The translations under genes and the position numbers were made by a program. A DNA stretch of 59,707 bases, taken from contig JAKLJP010000043.1 of assembly GCA_023151115.1 (NCBI GenBank), forward strand, positions 1-59,707, read 5' to 3'. Below the pieces are notes generated by a model. The model made no database searches. It saw only the letters and a list, made by a program, of their open reading frames with translations, and was not told the origin of the DNA. Positions 7,449 through 14,880 of the stretch are shown one piece after another. Origin of the DNA: Anaerolineae bacterium (GTDB taxonomy: Bacteria > Chloroflexota > Anaerolineae > 4572-78 > J111). Position 1 is the first letter of the stretch. Each line of letters begins with the position of its first letter.

Positions 7449-7877
7449 ATGGCCGGCTACTCAAAAACACCGCTGCTTAAAAAATTGGGCATCAAGCCGG
7501 GTTCCCGGCTGATTATGCTGAACGCGCCGCAGAACTACGTCCAAACGCTGGGCGAGCTGCCGGAAAATATTACGATTGCTGCTGCCCTGGCCGGCCCACT
7601 CGATTTCATCCACTTCTTTACTACCCGCCGTGATGCGCTGGCCGCTGAATTTCCGCGCCTCAAACAGGCCCTCGACCCGGCGGGTATGCTCTGGATTTCC
7701 TGGCCTAAACGCGCCGCCAAAGTTGAAACCGATTTGACCGAAGACATCATTCGGGCCATCGGCCTGGCCAACGGCCTGGTGGACGTCAAAGTAGCGGCGG
7801 TGGATGAAGTCTGGTCGGGGTTGAAGTTTGTTTTCAGATTGAAGGATCGAGGAAAGGGAGTAGGGAGTAAGGAGTAG
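7449..7877 (+). CDS. DUF3052-like protein
   Basis: A 142-residue soluble protein resembling the DUF3052 family: MAGYSKTPLLKKLGIKPG at the start, FIHFFTTRRDALAAEFPRL in the middle, then GMLWISWPKRAAKVETDLTE. The biochemical role of the family is not established. I chose ATG7449 because the conserved part begins there; the frame also opens at 7404 inside the end of a palindromic element. The last dozen residues (KDRGKGVGSKE) come from a GGGAGTA-type heptamer array, and the stop codon lies in the hairpin made by that array. Confidence 0.8.
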   Translation: MAGYSKTPLLKKLGIKPGSRLIMLNAPQNYVQTLGELPENITIAAALAGPLDFIHFFTTRRDALAAEFPRLKQALDPAGMLWISWPKRAAKVETDLTEDIIRAIGLANGLVDVKVAAVDEVWSGLKFVFRLKDRGKGVGSKE

Positions 7878-7933
7878 GCAGTAGGAAGTAAATAAAAACC
7901 CCTACTTCTTACTGCCTACTCCTTACTCCCTTA
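7852..7933 (+). repeat. Long hairpin built from inverted heptamer arrays
   Basis: The GGAGTAA/GGAGTAG heptamers at 7852-7890 are matched by their complements (TACTCC type) at 7900-7933, giving a long imperfect hairpin. The first arm contains the stop codon of the DUF3052 gene. It may act as a terminator or 3'-end stabiliser, although it has no T-tract. Confidence 0.75.
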
Positions 7934-7939
7934 AAATTT

Positions 7940-8899
7940 ATGACAGTTCATCGTTTAGAAGCCCAACGCTACTATTACACCTTCGGTCCCCACGAACCGG
8001 CCCTGCGCATCCGCAGCGGCGATACAGTGGTGGCCGAAACGCGGGATGCCTTTGGCTACGATACCCAGCGCAACCCGCTGCCGGATACGATGAAACAGCA
8101 GTCGCCCGGCACATCTCTGCGCGAATCGAACCCGCTGGTGGGGCCCATTTATGTCGAAGGGGCCAAAGCCGGCGACCTGCTGGCGGTGCATATTCGGCGC
8201 ATCCGCCTCACCCGCGATTTTGCCCTGAGCCGGCAAAACTCTTACTTTGGCTCCCTCACCGGCGAAGCGCCCGGCCACCGCCTGCTCTACAACCCGCCCG
8301 TGCCGATGATCTGGTACGAGTGGCAGCTTGACCTGGCCCGTAATGTGGGCATTTTGGAACTGCCGAACAGCCGTTTGAAACGGGTCGAAGTACCCTTGCA
8401 GCCCTTCATCGGCTCGATTGGCGTCGCCCCCCGTTTTGGCCGGGTGGAGATTGCCCTGACGCCCGGCGAATACGGCGGCAATATGGACTGCCCCGACACC
8501 GGTGAGGGTATGACGCTCTACCTGCCGGTCTGGGTGGATGGCGCTTATCTACTCTTTGGCGATGTTCACGCCCTGCAAGGGGATGGCGAGGTCAACGGTG
8601 TGGCTTTGGAAGTGACCGCCGAGGTGACGCTCGACATCGAGGTGCGTCAAGGCATCGATGCGGAGTGGCCCCGCCTGGAAGATGCGACCCACATCATGGT
8701 CGCCGGCAGCACCCGCCCGCTCGATGATTGTGTCCGCCTGGCCCAACTTGAACTTTTGCGCTGGCTGGTGGACGAATACGGTTTTCAACGCGAGGAAGCC
8801 TGGCAGTTGAACGCCCAGGTCGGCCGCATGCGGATTGGCAACGTGGTTGATCCCATGTACACCGTGGTCGCCAAATTTCCAAAGGCGTACTTGCCTTAA
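7940..8899 (+). CDS. Acetamidase/formamidase family protein
   Basis: A 319-residue FmdA/AmdA-family hydrolase, expected to release ammonia from formamide, acetamide or related short amides in the cytoplasm. Family signatures visible by eye are LRIRSGDTVVAETRDAFG, NPLVGPIYVEGAKAGDLLAV, the IGVAPRFGR segment, TPGEYGGNMDCPDTGEG, YLLFGDVHALQGDGEVNG and the C-terminal RIGNVVDPMYTVVAKFP. Length fits the family. The gene lies 62 bp after the DUF3052 gene, beyond the heptamer hairpin. No amide transporter is adjacent. Confidence 0.9.
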   Translation: MTVHRLEAQRYYYTFGPHEPALRIRSGDTVVAETRDAFGYDTQRNPLPDTMKQQSPGTSLRESNPLVGPIYVEGAKAGDLLAVHIRRIRLTRDFALSRQNSYFGSLTGEAPGHRLLYNPPVPMIWYEWQLDLARNVGILELPNSRLKRVEVPLQPFIGSIGVAPRFGRVEIALTPGEYGGNMDCPDTGEGMTLYLPVWVDGAYLLFGDVHALQGDGEVNGVALEVTAEVTLDIEVRQGIDAEWPRLEDATHIMVAGSTRPLDDCVRLAQLELLRWLVDEYGFQREEAWQLNAQVGRMRIGNVVDPMYTVVAKFPKAYLP

Positions 8900-8953
8900 A
8901 AGGCAGAGATTGGAGATTGTTTAATCTCTAATCTCTAATCTCCAATCCCCCCT
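8900..8953 (+). repeat. Heptamer hairpin between genes
   Basis: AGATTGGAGATT followed by AATCTCTAATCTCTAATCTCC: a short inverted pair of period-7 units just after the amidase stop codon. Confidence 0.65.
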
Positions 8954-8954
8954 C

Positions 8955-9716
8955 ATGGCAATCCTGCGCGTTCTAACCTACAATCTCTACTTCGGCGGAA
9001 CCGACCGGCTGGAGGAAATTTATACCGTCTTGGCCTATGTTGGGGCGGACATCATCGGCCTGACCGAAGCCGACGACCCGGCGGTTGTGGCTGCGCTGGC
9101 CGCACGGTTGGGATTGCATCATATCTGGGCCGAGGGCAGCGGCGACCGGCACATTGCCACCCTATCCCGCTATCCCATTGCCGAATGGCAGATTTACCGC
9201 ACCCCGCCGCTGACCCAGGCCGTGCTGGAAACAAAGCTGGCCTTGCCCAACGGGGCCATTTCTGTTTATAATGCCCACTTTCTACCGACCCTGCTGCTGC
9301 CTTTTGAGGTGCGGCGCTGGCAGGCCGTGGGCAGACTGCTGCAAGTTATCCAGAGCCGCCGGCCGGGAGCGCACCTGATTATGGGGGATTTGAACGCCAT
9401 CGCCCGTGGGGACCGGGTTTTACAGCGCAACAACCCGGCTCGCATGCGCCGGCTGATGGCCTTGCAACTCAATATGATTTTCCGGCTGGCGCTGCCGCGA
9501 CTGCTCAAGGCCGGCTACACCGATTGTTTCCGCCACCTGCACCCCCACGACAACGGCTTCACCTGGATGCCCGGCAACCTGACCACTCGTTATGATTACA
9601 TTCTGGCCGATCCGGCTATGGCCGCCCGCCTGCAAACCTGCCGGGTAATTGACGATATCGAGGCCGTCTGCACTGCCTCCGATCACCTGCCCTTATTAGC
9701 GGAATTTAAACTTTAG
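8955..9716 (+). CDS. Endonuclease/exonuclease/phosphatase (EEP) family protein
   Basis: A 253-residue metal-dependent phosphohydrolase of the EEP fold (DNase I/sphingomyelinase/inositol phosphatase superfamily). Conserved elements are LTYNLYFGG near the start, the metal-binding Glu in IIGLTEAD, VYNAHFLP, LIMGDLNAI, YDYILAD and the terminal ASDHLPLLAEF with the catalytic Asp-His. No signal peptide is evident, so it is probably cytoplasmic. The substrate cannot be inferred. It starts one base after the preceding heptamer hairpin, and the next gene begins 10 bp after its stop. Confidence 0.88.
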   Translation: MAILRVLTYNLYFGGTDRLEEIYTVLAYVGADIIGLTEADDPAVVAALAARLGLHHIWAEGSGDRHIATLSRYPIAEWQIYRTPPLTQAVLETKLALPNGAISVYNAHFLPTLLLPFEVRRWQAVGRLLQVIQSRRPGAHLIMGDLNAIARGDRVLQRNNPARMRRLMALQLNMIFRLALPRLLKAGYTDCFRHLHPHDNGFTWMPGNLTTRYDYILADPAMAARLQTCRVIDDIEAVCTASDHLPLLAEFKL

Positions 9717-9726
9717 TTTTTGCATA

Positions 9727-10803
9727 ATGACGAATCTAACTAACACAGAATTTCCAATATCCCTCCCCTACTACCTACTGCCTACTACCTACTCCTTGCT
9801 CCCTGACTTCTGGTCTCGCCAGGCCAACACCCCCACCCACTCCTTTGAATTTGCCCCCTTCGGCATCCCCACCCAGATTACAACCAACTGGCCAGAACTT
9901 TTAAGCGCAGCTCGCCTCTCGGCAGGGCGCTTCAGCTTACCCCCAACCCCCAACCCCCAACCCCCTAATCTCCAATCTCCAATCTCCCTTCATTTAATCG
10001 TCACCCCTCACCCCACCCCACCCCTCCCCGCCGACCTGCCGGAACGATTGAATTACAATGGTGTAGGTGACTGGCTCAGTCTGTCAGCCGGGGAGTGGGG
10101 CCATGCCTTTGCTCACCTGCCAAGTCGAACTGCCGTCGCCTTTTTGTCGCCCGCCCTGGCTGCCGAAACCCGCCTGGTCAGCCGTTATATTGTTGACCAT
10201 TACCTGCTAAACTTCATTCTGACCGAATGGGCCATGCTCCACGCCTCCTGCGTCCTCGACCCGAGCGGACAGCGGCTAATCTTGATGGTGGCCCCGCACA
10301 ACACCGGCAAATCCACCACGGCCCTGCGCTTGCTGCGAGCCGGTTACATGTTTCTGGCCGACGGCATGGCCCTGCTGCGCCAAAATGGAAAGGGTTTTGT
10401 CGCCGGCGGCTACCCCATCGGCGAGGTCAAGCTGCGGGACGATGTGTTGGCCCTGTTCTCGAATTACAGCGGTGAGGCTGTCCAGGTGCGCGAACAGCGC
10501 AAAACGGTGGTCAATTTACGGGCTGTTCACGCCGACCGTTTGGCTGAGACCCTCTTCACGCCGCAGCAGATTCACCTCTGCCTGGTCGAGCGGAACGGCA
10601 ACGCCCAGACAGACATTGCGCCGCTCTCACCCGCCGAAGCGGAGCCGGTTCTGGCCGCCAACAGCGTCTTTTGGGATGAGCCGGCGCGGCTGGCCCATAA
10701 CACCGCGGCCTTGCATGTTCTGCTTGAAAGCGCCGGTTTGTATCGCCTGAAAATTGGCACAGAACCGGGTGGTATTGTTCAAACAATAGCAAATTTGATG
10801 TAA
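9727..10803 (+). CDS. HprK-like P-loop kinase
   Basis: A 358-residue protein whose C-terminal half resembles the HPr kinase/phosphorylase P-loop domain: WAMLHASCVL, Walker A APHNTGKSTT with Lys195, RAGYMFLADGMALL (position of the second HprK acidic motif) and GGYPIGEVKLRDD. In Chloroflexota and proteobacteria such HprK-related kinases are often found with NTP_transf_5 proteins; one is encoded at 16554-17855. The first 100 residues are poorly conserved and contain heptamer-encoded stretches (ACCCCCA units at about 9945-9995). The phosphorylation target is unknown and no HPr gene is adjacent. A role in regulating envelope-polysaccharide synthesis is an inference from position. Confidence 0.72.
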   Translation: MTNLTNTEFPISLPYYLLPTTYSLLPDFWSRQANTPTHSFEFAPFGIPTQITTNWPELLSAARLSAGRFSLPPTPNPQPPNLQSPISLHLIVTPHPTPPLPADLPERLNYNGVGDWLSLSAGEWGHAFAHLPSRTAVAFLSPALAAETRLVSRYIVDHYLLNFILTEWAMLHASCVLDPSGQRLILMVAPHNTGKSTTALRLLRAGYMFLADGMALLRQNGKGFVAGGYPIGEVKLRDDVLALFSNYSGEAVQVREQRKTVVNLRAVHADRLAETLFTPQQIHLCLVERNGNAQTDIAPLSPAEAEPVLAANSVFWDEPARLAHNTAALHVLLESAGLYRLKIGTEPGGIVQTIANLM

Positions 10804-11132
10804 TAGACAAAGCAGATAAACATCGTACAATCTTTTAGCGGGCCGGGCTCCCACGCCCGGCCAAGCGACGGCGTGGGAGCCGTCGCTGCTACAATGATAG
10901 TATGACTTTTAAGTGATTTGTCTATAAGTTAAGTCAAAATTAGCTTCTTTAAGAGTATTCCGAAATTCCAGCGGCATTCTTGTCATTGGCGCTCGTCCGG
11001 CGATGAAGTCGCCGGACTATCCAACAGCGCCCGATTAATCGGGCTAGAGCTGGGTTGACCCGGCGCTGTTCCTTAGCCCTGGCATTCATGCCGGGGCGGA
11101 CTCTGACGTTTTAGATATTACGGTTTATTTTC
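10804..11132. other. Non-coding gap filled with hairpin elements
   Basis: A 329-bp gap without a supportable gene. It contains the kissing-hairpin pair at 10841-10887, then from about 10975 another cluster of hairpins: GTCCGGCGA/TCGCCGGAC (10995-11017), the palindrome CCCGATTAATCGGG (about 11030-11043) enclosed by AACAGCGCC/GGCGCTGTT, and CCTGGCATTCATGCCGGG (about 11078-11095). No clear promoter for the next gene was seen. Confidence 0.7.
10841..10887 (+). repeat. Paired hairpins with complementary loops
   Basis: Hairpin 1 has stem GGCCGGGC/GCCCGGCC (10841-10862) with loop TCCCAC. Hairpin 2 has stem AGCGACGGC/GCCGTCGCT (10864-10887) with loop GTGGGA. The stems differ, but the two 6-nt loops are exact reverse complements, so a kissing interaction is possible. 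Confidence 0.8.
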
Positions 11133-11711
11133 ATGCTGCTCATCGAACACCGGGTCAATACCCTTGAACATCTCCAGCGTGTGCCGCCGGAACGCGGCAT
11201 CGAGGTAGATGTGCGCGACTACGACGGCGATCTGCGCCTGGTCCACGATCCTTTCCAGGGGGGGGAACGGCTGGAAGATTTGCTGGCCGCCTACCATCAC
11301 GCCCTGCTGATTTTTAACGTCAAGTGTGATGGCCTGGAGGGCCGGATCATGGAATTAGCCGCCAAATATAACATCCGGGATTACTTTTTTCTGGACCTGG
11401 CTAACCCGACCTTGGTCAACCTGGCGCGGCGAGGCGTCCGGCAGGTAGCGGTGCGCTACTCCGAATTTGAACCGCTGGAATTTGCCCTGGCTTTTGCCGG
11501 CCAGGCCGAATGGGTTTGGGTGGACTGCTTCACCCATCTGCCCCTGACCCCGGAAATCTACCGGCGCTTGGCCGAGCATTTCAAAATCTGCCTGGTTTCG
11601 CCGGAACTACAAAAACACCCGCGCGGCTGGATTCAATCCTTCCGCCAGCAGTTGCGTGCTATGCCGGTTGATGCTGTTTGTACAGATTATTGTGAGGAAT
11701 GGCTTAAGTGA
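11133..11711 (+). CDS. Glycerophosphodiester phosphodiesterase-like protein
   Basis: A 192-residue protein with the start of a GDPD/PLC-like TIM barrel: IEHRVNTLEHL, then GIEVDVRDYDGDLRLVHDPF (the His-Arg, Glu-x-Asp and His-Asp positions of GDPDs), then LLIFNVKCDGLE. It is shorter than typical GDPDs (about 240 residues). Small proteins of this kind occur in surface-polysaccharide clusters, which fits the neighbours, but no substrate can be assigned. The stop codon lies within the hairpin at 11708-11763. Confidence 0.7.
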   Translation: MLLIEHRVNTLEHLQRVPPERGIEVDVRDYDGDLRLVHDPFQGGERLEDLLAAYHHALLIFNVKCDGLEGRIMELAAKYNIRDYFFLDLANPTLVNLARRGVRQVAVRYSEFEPLEFALAFAGQAEWVWVDCFTHLPLTPEIYRRLAEHFKICLVSPELQKHPRGWIQSFRQQLRAMPVDAVCTDYCEEWLK

Positions 11712-11763
11712 TACGTGATGCGTGATGCGTGAGATTTTTTACGCATCACGCATCACGTATCAC
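11708..11763 (+). repeat. Perfect heptamer hairpin over a stop codon
   Basis: A 23-bp perfect inverted repeat made of CATCACG-type heptamers (arms 11708-11730 and 11741-11763) with a 10-nt loop ending in TTTTTT. The stop codon of the upstream gene (11709-11711) is inside the first arm. Confidence 0.85.
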
Positions 11764-11779
11764 GCCTCAGGTTAGAGGA

Positions 11780-12499
11780 ATGTTACAACTCGCTAAAAAT
11801 TCCCACTGGTTACAAACCCTGGTGGTCAAATGGGTCTCGGCGCTGCACCCGGCCATCGAGCACAATGTTCAAAAAACGCAGGCCCTCAAAAAAGCCTTTT
11901 ATTACGCCTTTTTGGAGCAGCTTCCGGGCGACTATCTGGAATTTGGCGTTTTTGAAGGCACTTCGCTGATTGCCGCTTTTGAAAACGACCGGCGCTTCCG
12001 CACGCTTGAAACACCCCGGCGGGCCTTCTGGGGCTTCGACTCCTTTGAAGGTTTCAAATATTTCAGCGGGCGCGACCGGCACCCTTTTTTCAAAGAGGGC
12101 GATTTTGCCAGCAGCTATGAACAGACCCGCCGCCGCATCGAGCGCCATTTTAACAGCCGGGCCGACTGGCATTTGGTGAAGGGATATTTTGAAGAGACCA
12201 TTGGCGGCAAAACCGCCCCTGAGTTGGGGATTACCAAAATTAGCGTCGCCCTGATAGATTGTGATTTGGGCACACCTGCCCTGGTGGCCCTCAATTTTAT
12301 GGCCCCGGCCCTGCAAAATGGCACGGTCCTCATTCTGGACGATTACTTTGCCTACTGCGGCAGCCAACGGGAGGGTGTGGCCGGGGCCTTTCACCAATTC
12401 CAGGCCGAGCACCCGCGCCTGCTGTTCCGGCGGCTGTTTGATTATGGGCACGGCGGGCAAGGCTTTGTGCTGGCCGATGGGGCTGAGGAGGAGAGCTAA
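11780..12499 (+). CDS. TylF/MycF-like O-methyltransferase
   Basis: A 239-residue SAM-dependent methyltransferase of the TylF/MycF type, which usually methylates sugar hydroxyls. Motif I is GDYLEFGVFEGTSLIAAF, followed by WGFDSFEGF, VKGYFEETI, ISVALIDCDLGTPALVAL and VLILDDYFAYCG (metal-binding acidic residues). I chose ATG11780 because it has GAGGA just upstream and lies beyond the heptamer hairpin; an upstream ATG at 11729 would translate the repeat. It starts a tight run with the nucleotidyltransferase gene (2 bp between stop and ATG), consistent with sugar modification for a surface glycan. Confidence 0.85.
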   Translation: MLQLAKNSHWLQTLVVKWVSALHPAIEHNVQKTQALKKAFYYAFLEQLPGDYLEFGVFEGTSLIAAFENDRRFRTLETPRRAFWGFDSFEGFKYFSGRDRHPFFKEGDFASSYEQTRRRIERHFNSRADWHLVKGYFEETIGGKTAPELGITKISVALIDCDLGTPALVALNFMAPALQNGTVLILDDYFAYCGSQREGVAGAFHQFQAEHPRLLFRRLFDYGHGGQGFVLADGAEEES

Positions 12500-12501
12500 C
12501 G

Positions 12502-14094
12502 ATGCAAATTATCATACCTATGGCCGGGTTGGGGACCCGTTTTGTCCGGGCCGGCTATAAAGCCATCAAACCGCTCATCGAAGTGGATGGCCGCCCCATG
12601 ATCGAGCACGTGGTCCGCATGTTTCGCGGGGAGCGCGATTTTCTGTTCATCTGCGCCCGGCCTCACCTGGAAGAAACTCCGCTGCGGGCCGTGCTGGAAG
12701 AATTAGTCCCCGGCGCAACCATTGTCGCCATCGAACCGCACAAAGACGGGCCGGTCTGTACGGCGCTGGCCGCCCAGTCTTATATCAAAGAGGATGAGCC
12801 GGTCATTCTGAATTACTGCGACGCCGCCGCCTTGTGGGATTACGGCGATTTCAAACAGCGCATGGCCCAGCTCGACTGCGCCGGGGCATTGATAGCTTTT
12901 CGCGGCTTTCACCCCCACAGTCTGGGGCCGACCCTCTACGCCTACATCCGCGAGCAAAACCATAAATTTCTGGAAATTCGAGAAAAACGGGCCTTCACCG
13001 ACCAGCGCATGAACGAGTTTGCCTCGACCGGCACGTACTATTTCCGCAGCGGCGCACTGCTCAAGCATTACTTCCGGCGGGCAGTGGAGCGCAATTACCA
13101 GACCCAGGGCGAATATTTTGCCAGCCTACCCTACAACCTGCTGGCCGAAGATGGCCTGCCGGTCCATGTCTACCCGGTGCAGCAGTTCATCCACTGGGGC
13201 ACGCCCGACGACCTGGCCGAATACCAGGCCTGGTCGGACTACTTTGCCCGCTACGCCGATTGGAAACCCACCCTGCCGGAACTGCCGGGCATCAATCTCA
13301 TTCCCATGGCCGGGGCCGGGGCGCGTTTCAGCCGTGAAGGCTATGCCCAACCCAAACCGCTGGTTCCCGTGGCCGGCGCGCCGATGGTCCAGCGCTCGCT
13401 GGATACTTTCCCCCCGGCCCACACCTGGATTGCCGCCTGCCGCACCGAACACCTGCAAACTTCGCCCCTTGCGCCGGTATTGACCGGCAACGGCCACCGG
13501 GTTGAAATTTTGCCGGTAGACCAACCCACCGCCGGCCAGGCTGTCACCTGCCTGCTGGCCCGCGACCGGCTCGACCCCAACGCGCCGCTGCTCATCGCCC
13601 CCTGTGATGCTGCCCTGGTGTACGACCAAGAGCACTATGCCGCTCTGGTCAACAATGCTGAAGTGGATTGCCTGGTCTGGACATTTCGCAACCACCCGCA
13701 CGCCAACCGCAACCCGCACCAATACGGCTGGATCGAAGCGACGCCTGGCGGAGAAATAGAGCGTATCTCCTGCAAAACACCCCTCAACGGGGATGTCCGG
13801 CACGACCCCGGCATTATCGGCGCGTTTTGGTTTCGTCAGGCCCGTTTCTTTCTCGAAGCCGCCGATGGCCTGATTGCCCAGAACCGGCGGGTCAATAACG
13901 AATTTTACGTAGACTCAGCCATCGAGGTTTTGGTGGAACAGGGCCGCCGGGCCAGGATTTTCGACGTGCAGCACTACATCTGCTTTGGCACCCCCGACGA
14001 CGTGCACAGCTACGAATATTGGGCCGCGTATTTTGCTAAAGCGCCGCACCATCCTTTTGAGCAGGAGGGCAGGGGCGCAGGGGGGCAGGGGTGA
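12502..14094 (+). CDS. Tandem (duplicated) sugar nucleotidyltransferase
   Basis: A 530-residue protein made of two consecutive NTP-transferase domains of the RmlA/GalU type. Domain 1 (about 1-255) has IIIPMAGLGTRF, KPLIEVDGRPMIEHV and FIHWGTPDDLAEYQ. Domain 2 (about 265-515) repeats the plan: LIPMAGAGARFSREGYAQPK, PLVPVAGAPMVQRSL and ICFGTPDDVHSYEYW. Each should bind an NTP and a sugar phosphate. Signature loops differ (GLGTRF versus GAGARF), so the domains may have different substrates or one may be degenerate. The last dozen residues (EQEGRGAGGQG) come from a GGGGCAG-type repeat with the stop codon inside a hairpin. Lies between a sugar methyltransferase and a GT2 gene. Confidence 0.85.
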   Translation: MQIIIPMAGLGTRFVRAGYKAIKPLIEVDGRPMIEHVVRMFRGERDFLFICARPHLEETPLRAVLEELVPGATIVAIEPHKDGPVCTALAAQSYIKEDEPVILNYCDAAALWDYGDFKQRMAQLDCAGALIAFRGFHPHSLGPTLYAYIREQNHKFLEIREKRAFTDQRMNEFASTGTYYFRSGALLKHYFRRAVERNYQTQGEYFASLPYNLLAEDGLPVHVYPVQQFIHWGTPDDLAEYQAWSDYFARYADWKPTLPELPGINLIPMAGAGARFSREGYAQPKPLVPVAGAPMVQRSLDTFPPAHTWIAACRTEHLQTSPLAPVLTGNGHRVEILPVDQPTAGQAVTCLLARDRLDPNAPLLIAPCDAALVYDQEHYAALVNNAEVDCLVWTFRNHPHANRNPHQYGWIEATPGGEIERISCKTPLNGDVRHDPGIIGAFWFRQARFFLEAADGLIAQNRRVNNEFYVDSAIEVLVEQGRRARIFDVQHYICFGTPDDVHSYEYWAAYFAKAPHHPFEQEGRGAGGQG

Positions 14095-14136
14095 AATCTC
14101 CCCTCTGCTCCCCCGCTCCCCTGCACCTCTGCCCGT
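14068..14136 (+). repeat. Inverted GGGGCAG/CTCCCCTG-type repeat over a stop codon
   Basis: G-rich units (AGGGCAGGGG) are matched by C-rich units (CCCCTCTGCTCCCCCGC), making an imperfect hairpin that contains the stop codon of the nucleotidyltransferase gene at 14092-14094. Confidence 0.65.
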
Positions 14137-14154
14137 TGGCAAGGAGAATTTGAG

Positions 14155-14880
14155 GTGGATAGAAACGCCCCCTGTCTGTCCATCATCCTGCCGTGTTACA
14201 ACGAAGCCGGCAACTTGCCTTTGCTGCTGGAGGGCTACCGGCAGGTCTGGCGCGATTTGCCGGCGGAGTTAATTTTGGTGGATAACGGCTCAACCGATTC
14301 CACTGCGGCGGTGCTGGCGGGCGAGTTGGCCCGGCCCGAATTTGCTTTTGCCCGGAGCGTGCGCGTCCCGCAGAATCGCGGCTACGGGCATGGAATTTTA
14401 ACCGGCTTGCAGGCGGCCAGAGGGGAGTTTCTGGCCTTCTCCCACGCCGATATGCAGTGCAGCCCGGCCGATGTCTTCCGGGCCTATGACCGGCTGCTGG
14501 CCGCACCCAACCCCAGCCAAACGCTGGTTAAGGGCAAGCGGACCGCCCGCGACGCCAGCGCCTCGCTGGTCACGAATGGTATGGCCGCGCTGGCTTCGAC
14601 GGTGCTGCTGACCCCCTTGACCGACATCAACGCTCAGCCGAAGTTGTTTCACCACAGCCACCTGGCCCGCCTGACTCACCCCCCCGACGGTTTTCAGTTC
14701 GACCTGTATGTGCTCTATCGGGCCAGGCAGGCTGGATTGACCCTGCTGACCATCCCGGTAGTTTTTGGCGAGCGCATGCACGGCCAATCGAAGTCGGCCT
14801 TTAATATCTTTGCCCGCTATCGCACCATCTGGGCAACTGTTGCGTACATTTTTAAATTGCGCTTCGGAGGCGCGGCTTGA
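14155..14880 (+). CDS. Family 2 glycosyltransferase
   Basis: A 241-residue GT-A fold transferase: LSIILPCYNEAGNLPLLLEG at the N-terminus, LILVDNGSTDST, RVPQNRGYGHGILTGL and FLAFSHADMQCSP (DXD region). It resembles the dolichol-phosphate-sugar/undecaprenyl-phosphate-sugar synthase branch, which would supply the lipid-linked sugar used by GT39 enzymes; this is an inference. The start is GTG with AAGGAG upstream. Unlike many DPM-type proteins it has no C-terminal membrane anchors. The next gene overlaps its stop (TTGA) and encodes a GT39 enzyme, which supports a donor-acceptor pairing. Confidence 0.87.
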   Translation: MDRNAPCLSIILPCYNEAGNLPLLLEGYRQVWRDLPAELILVDNGSTDSTAAVLAGELARPEFAFARSVRVPQNRGYGHGILTGLQAARGEFLAFSHADMQCSPADVFRAYDRLLAAPNPSQTLVKGKRTARDASASLVTNGMAALASTVLLTPLTDINAQPKLFHHSHLARLTHPPDGFQFDLYVLYRARQAGLTLLTIPVVFGERMHGQSKSAFNIFARYRTIWATVAYIFKLRFGGAA

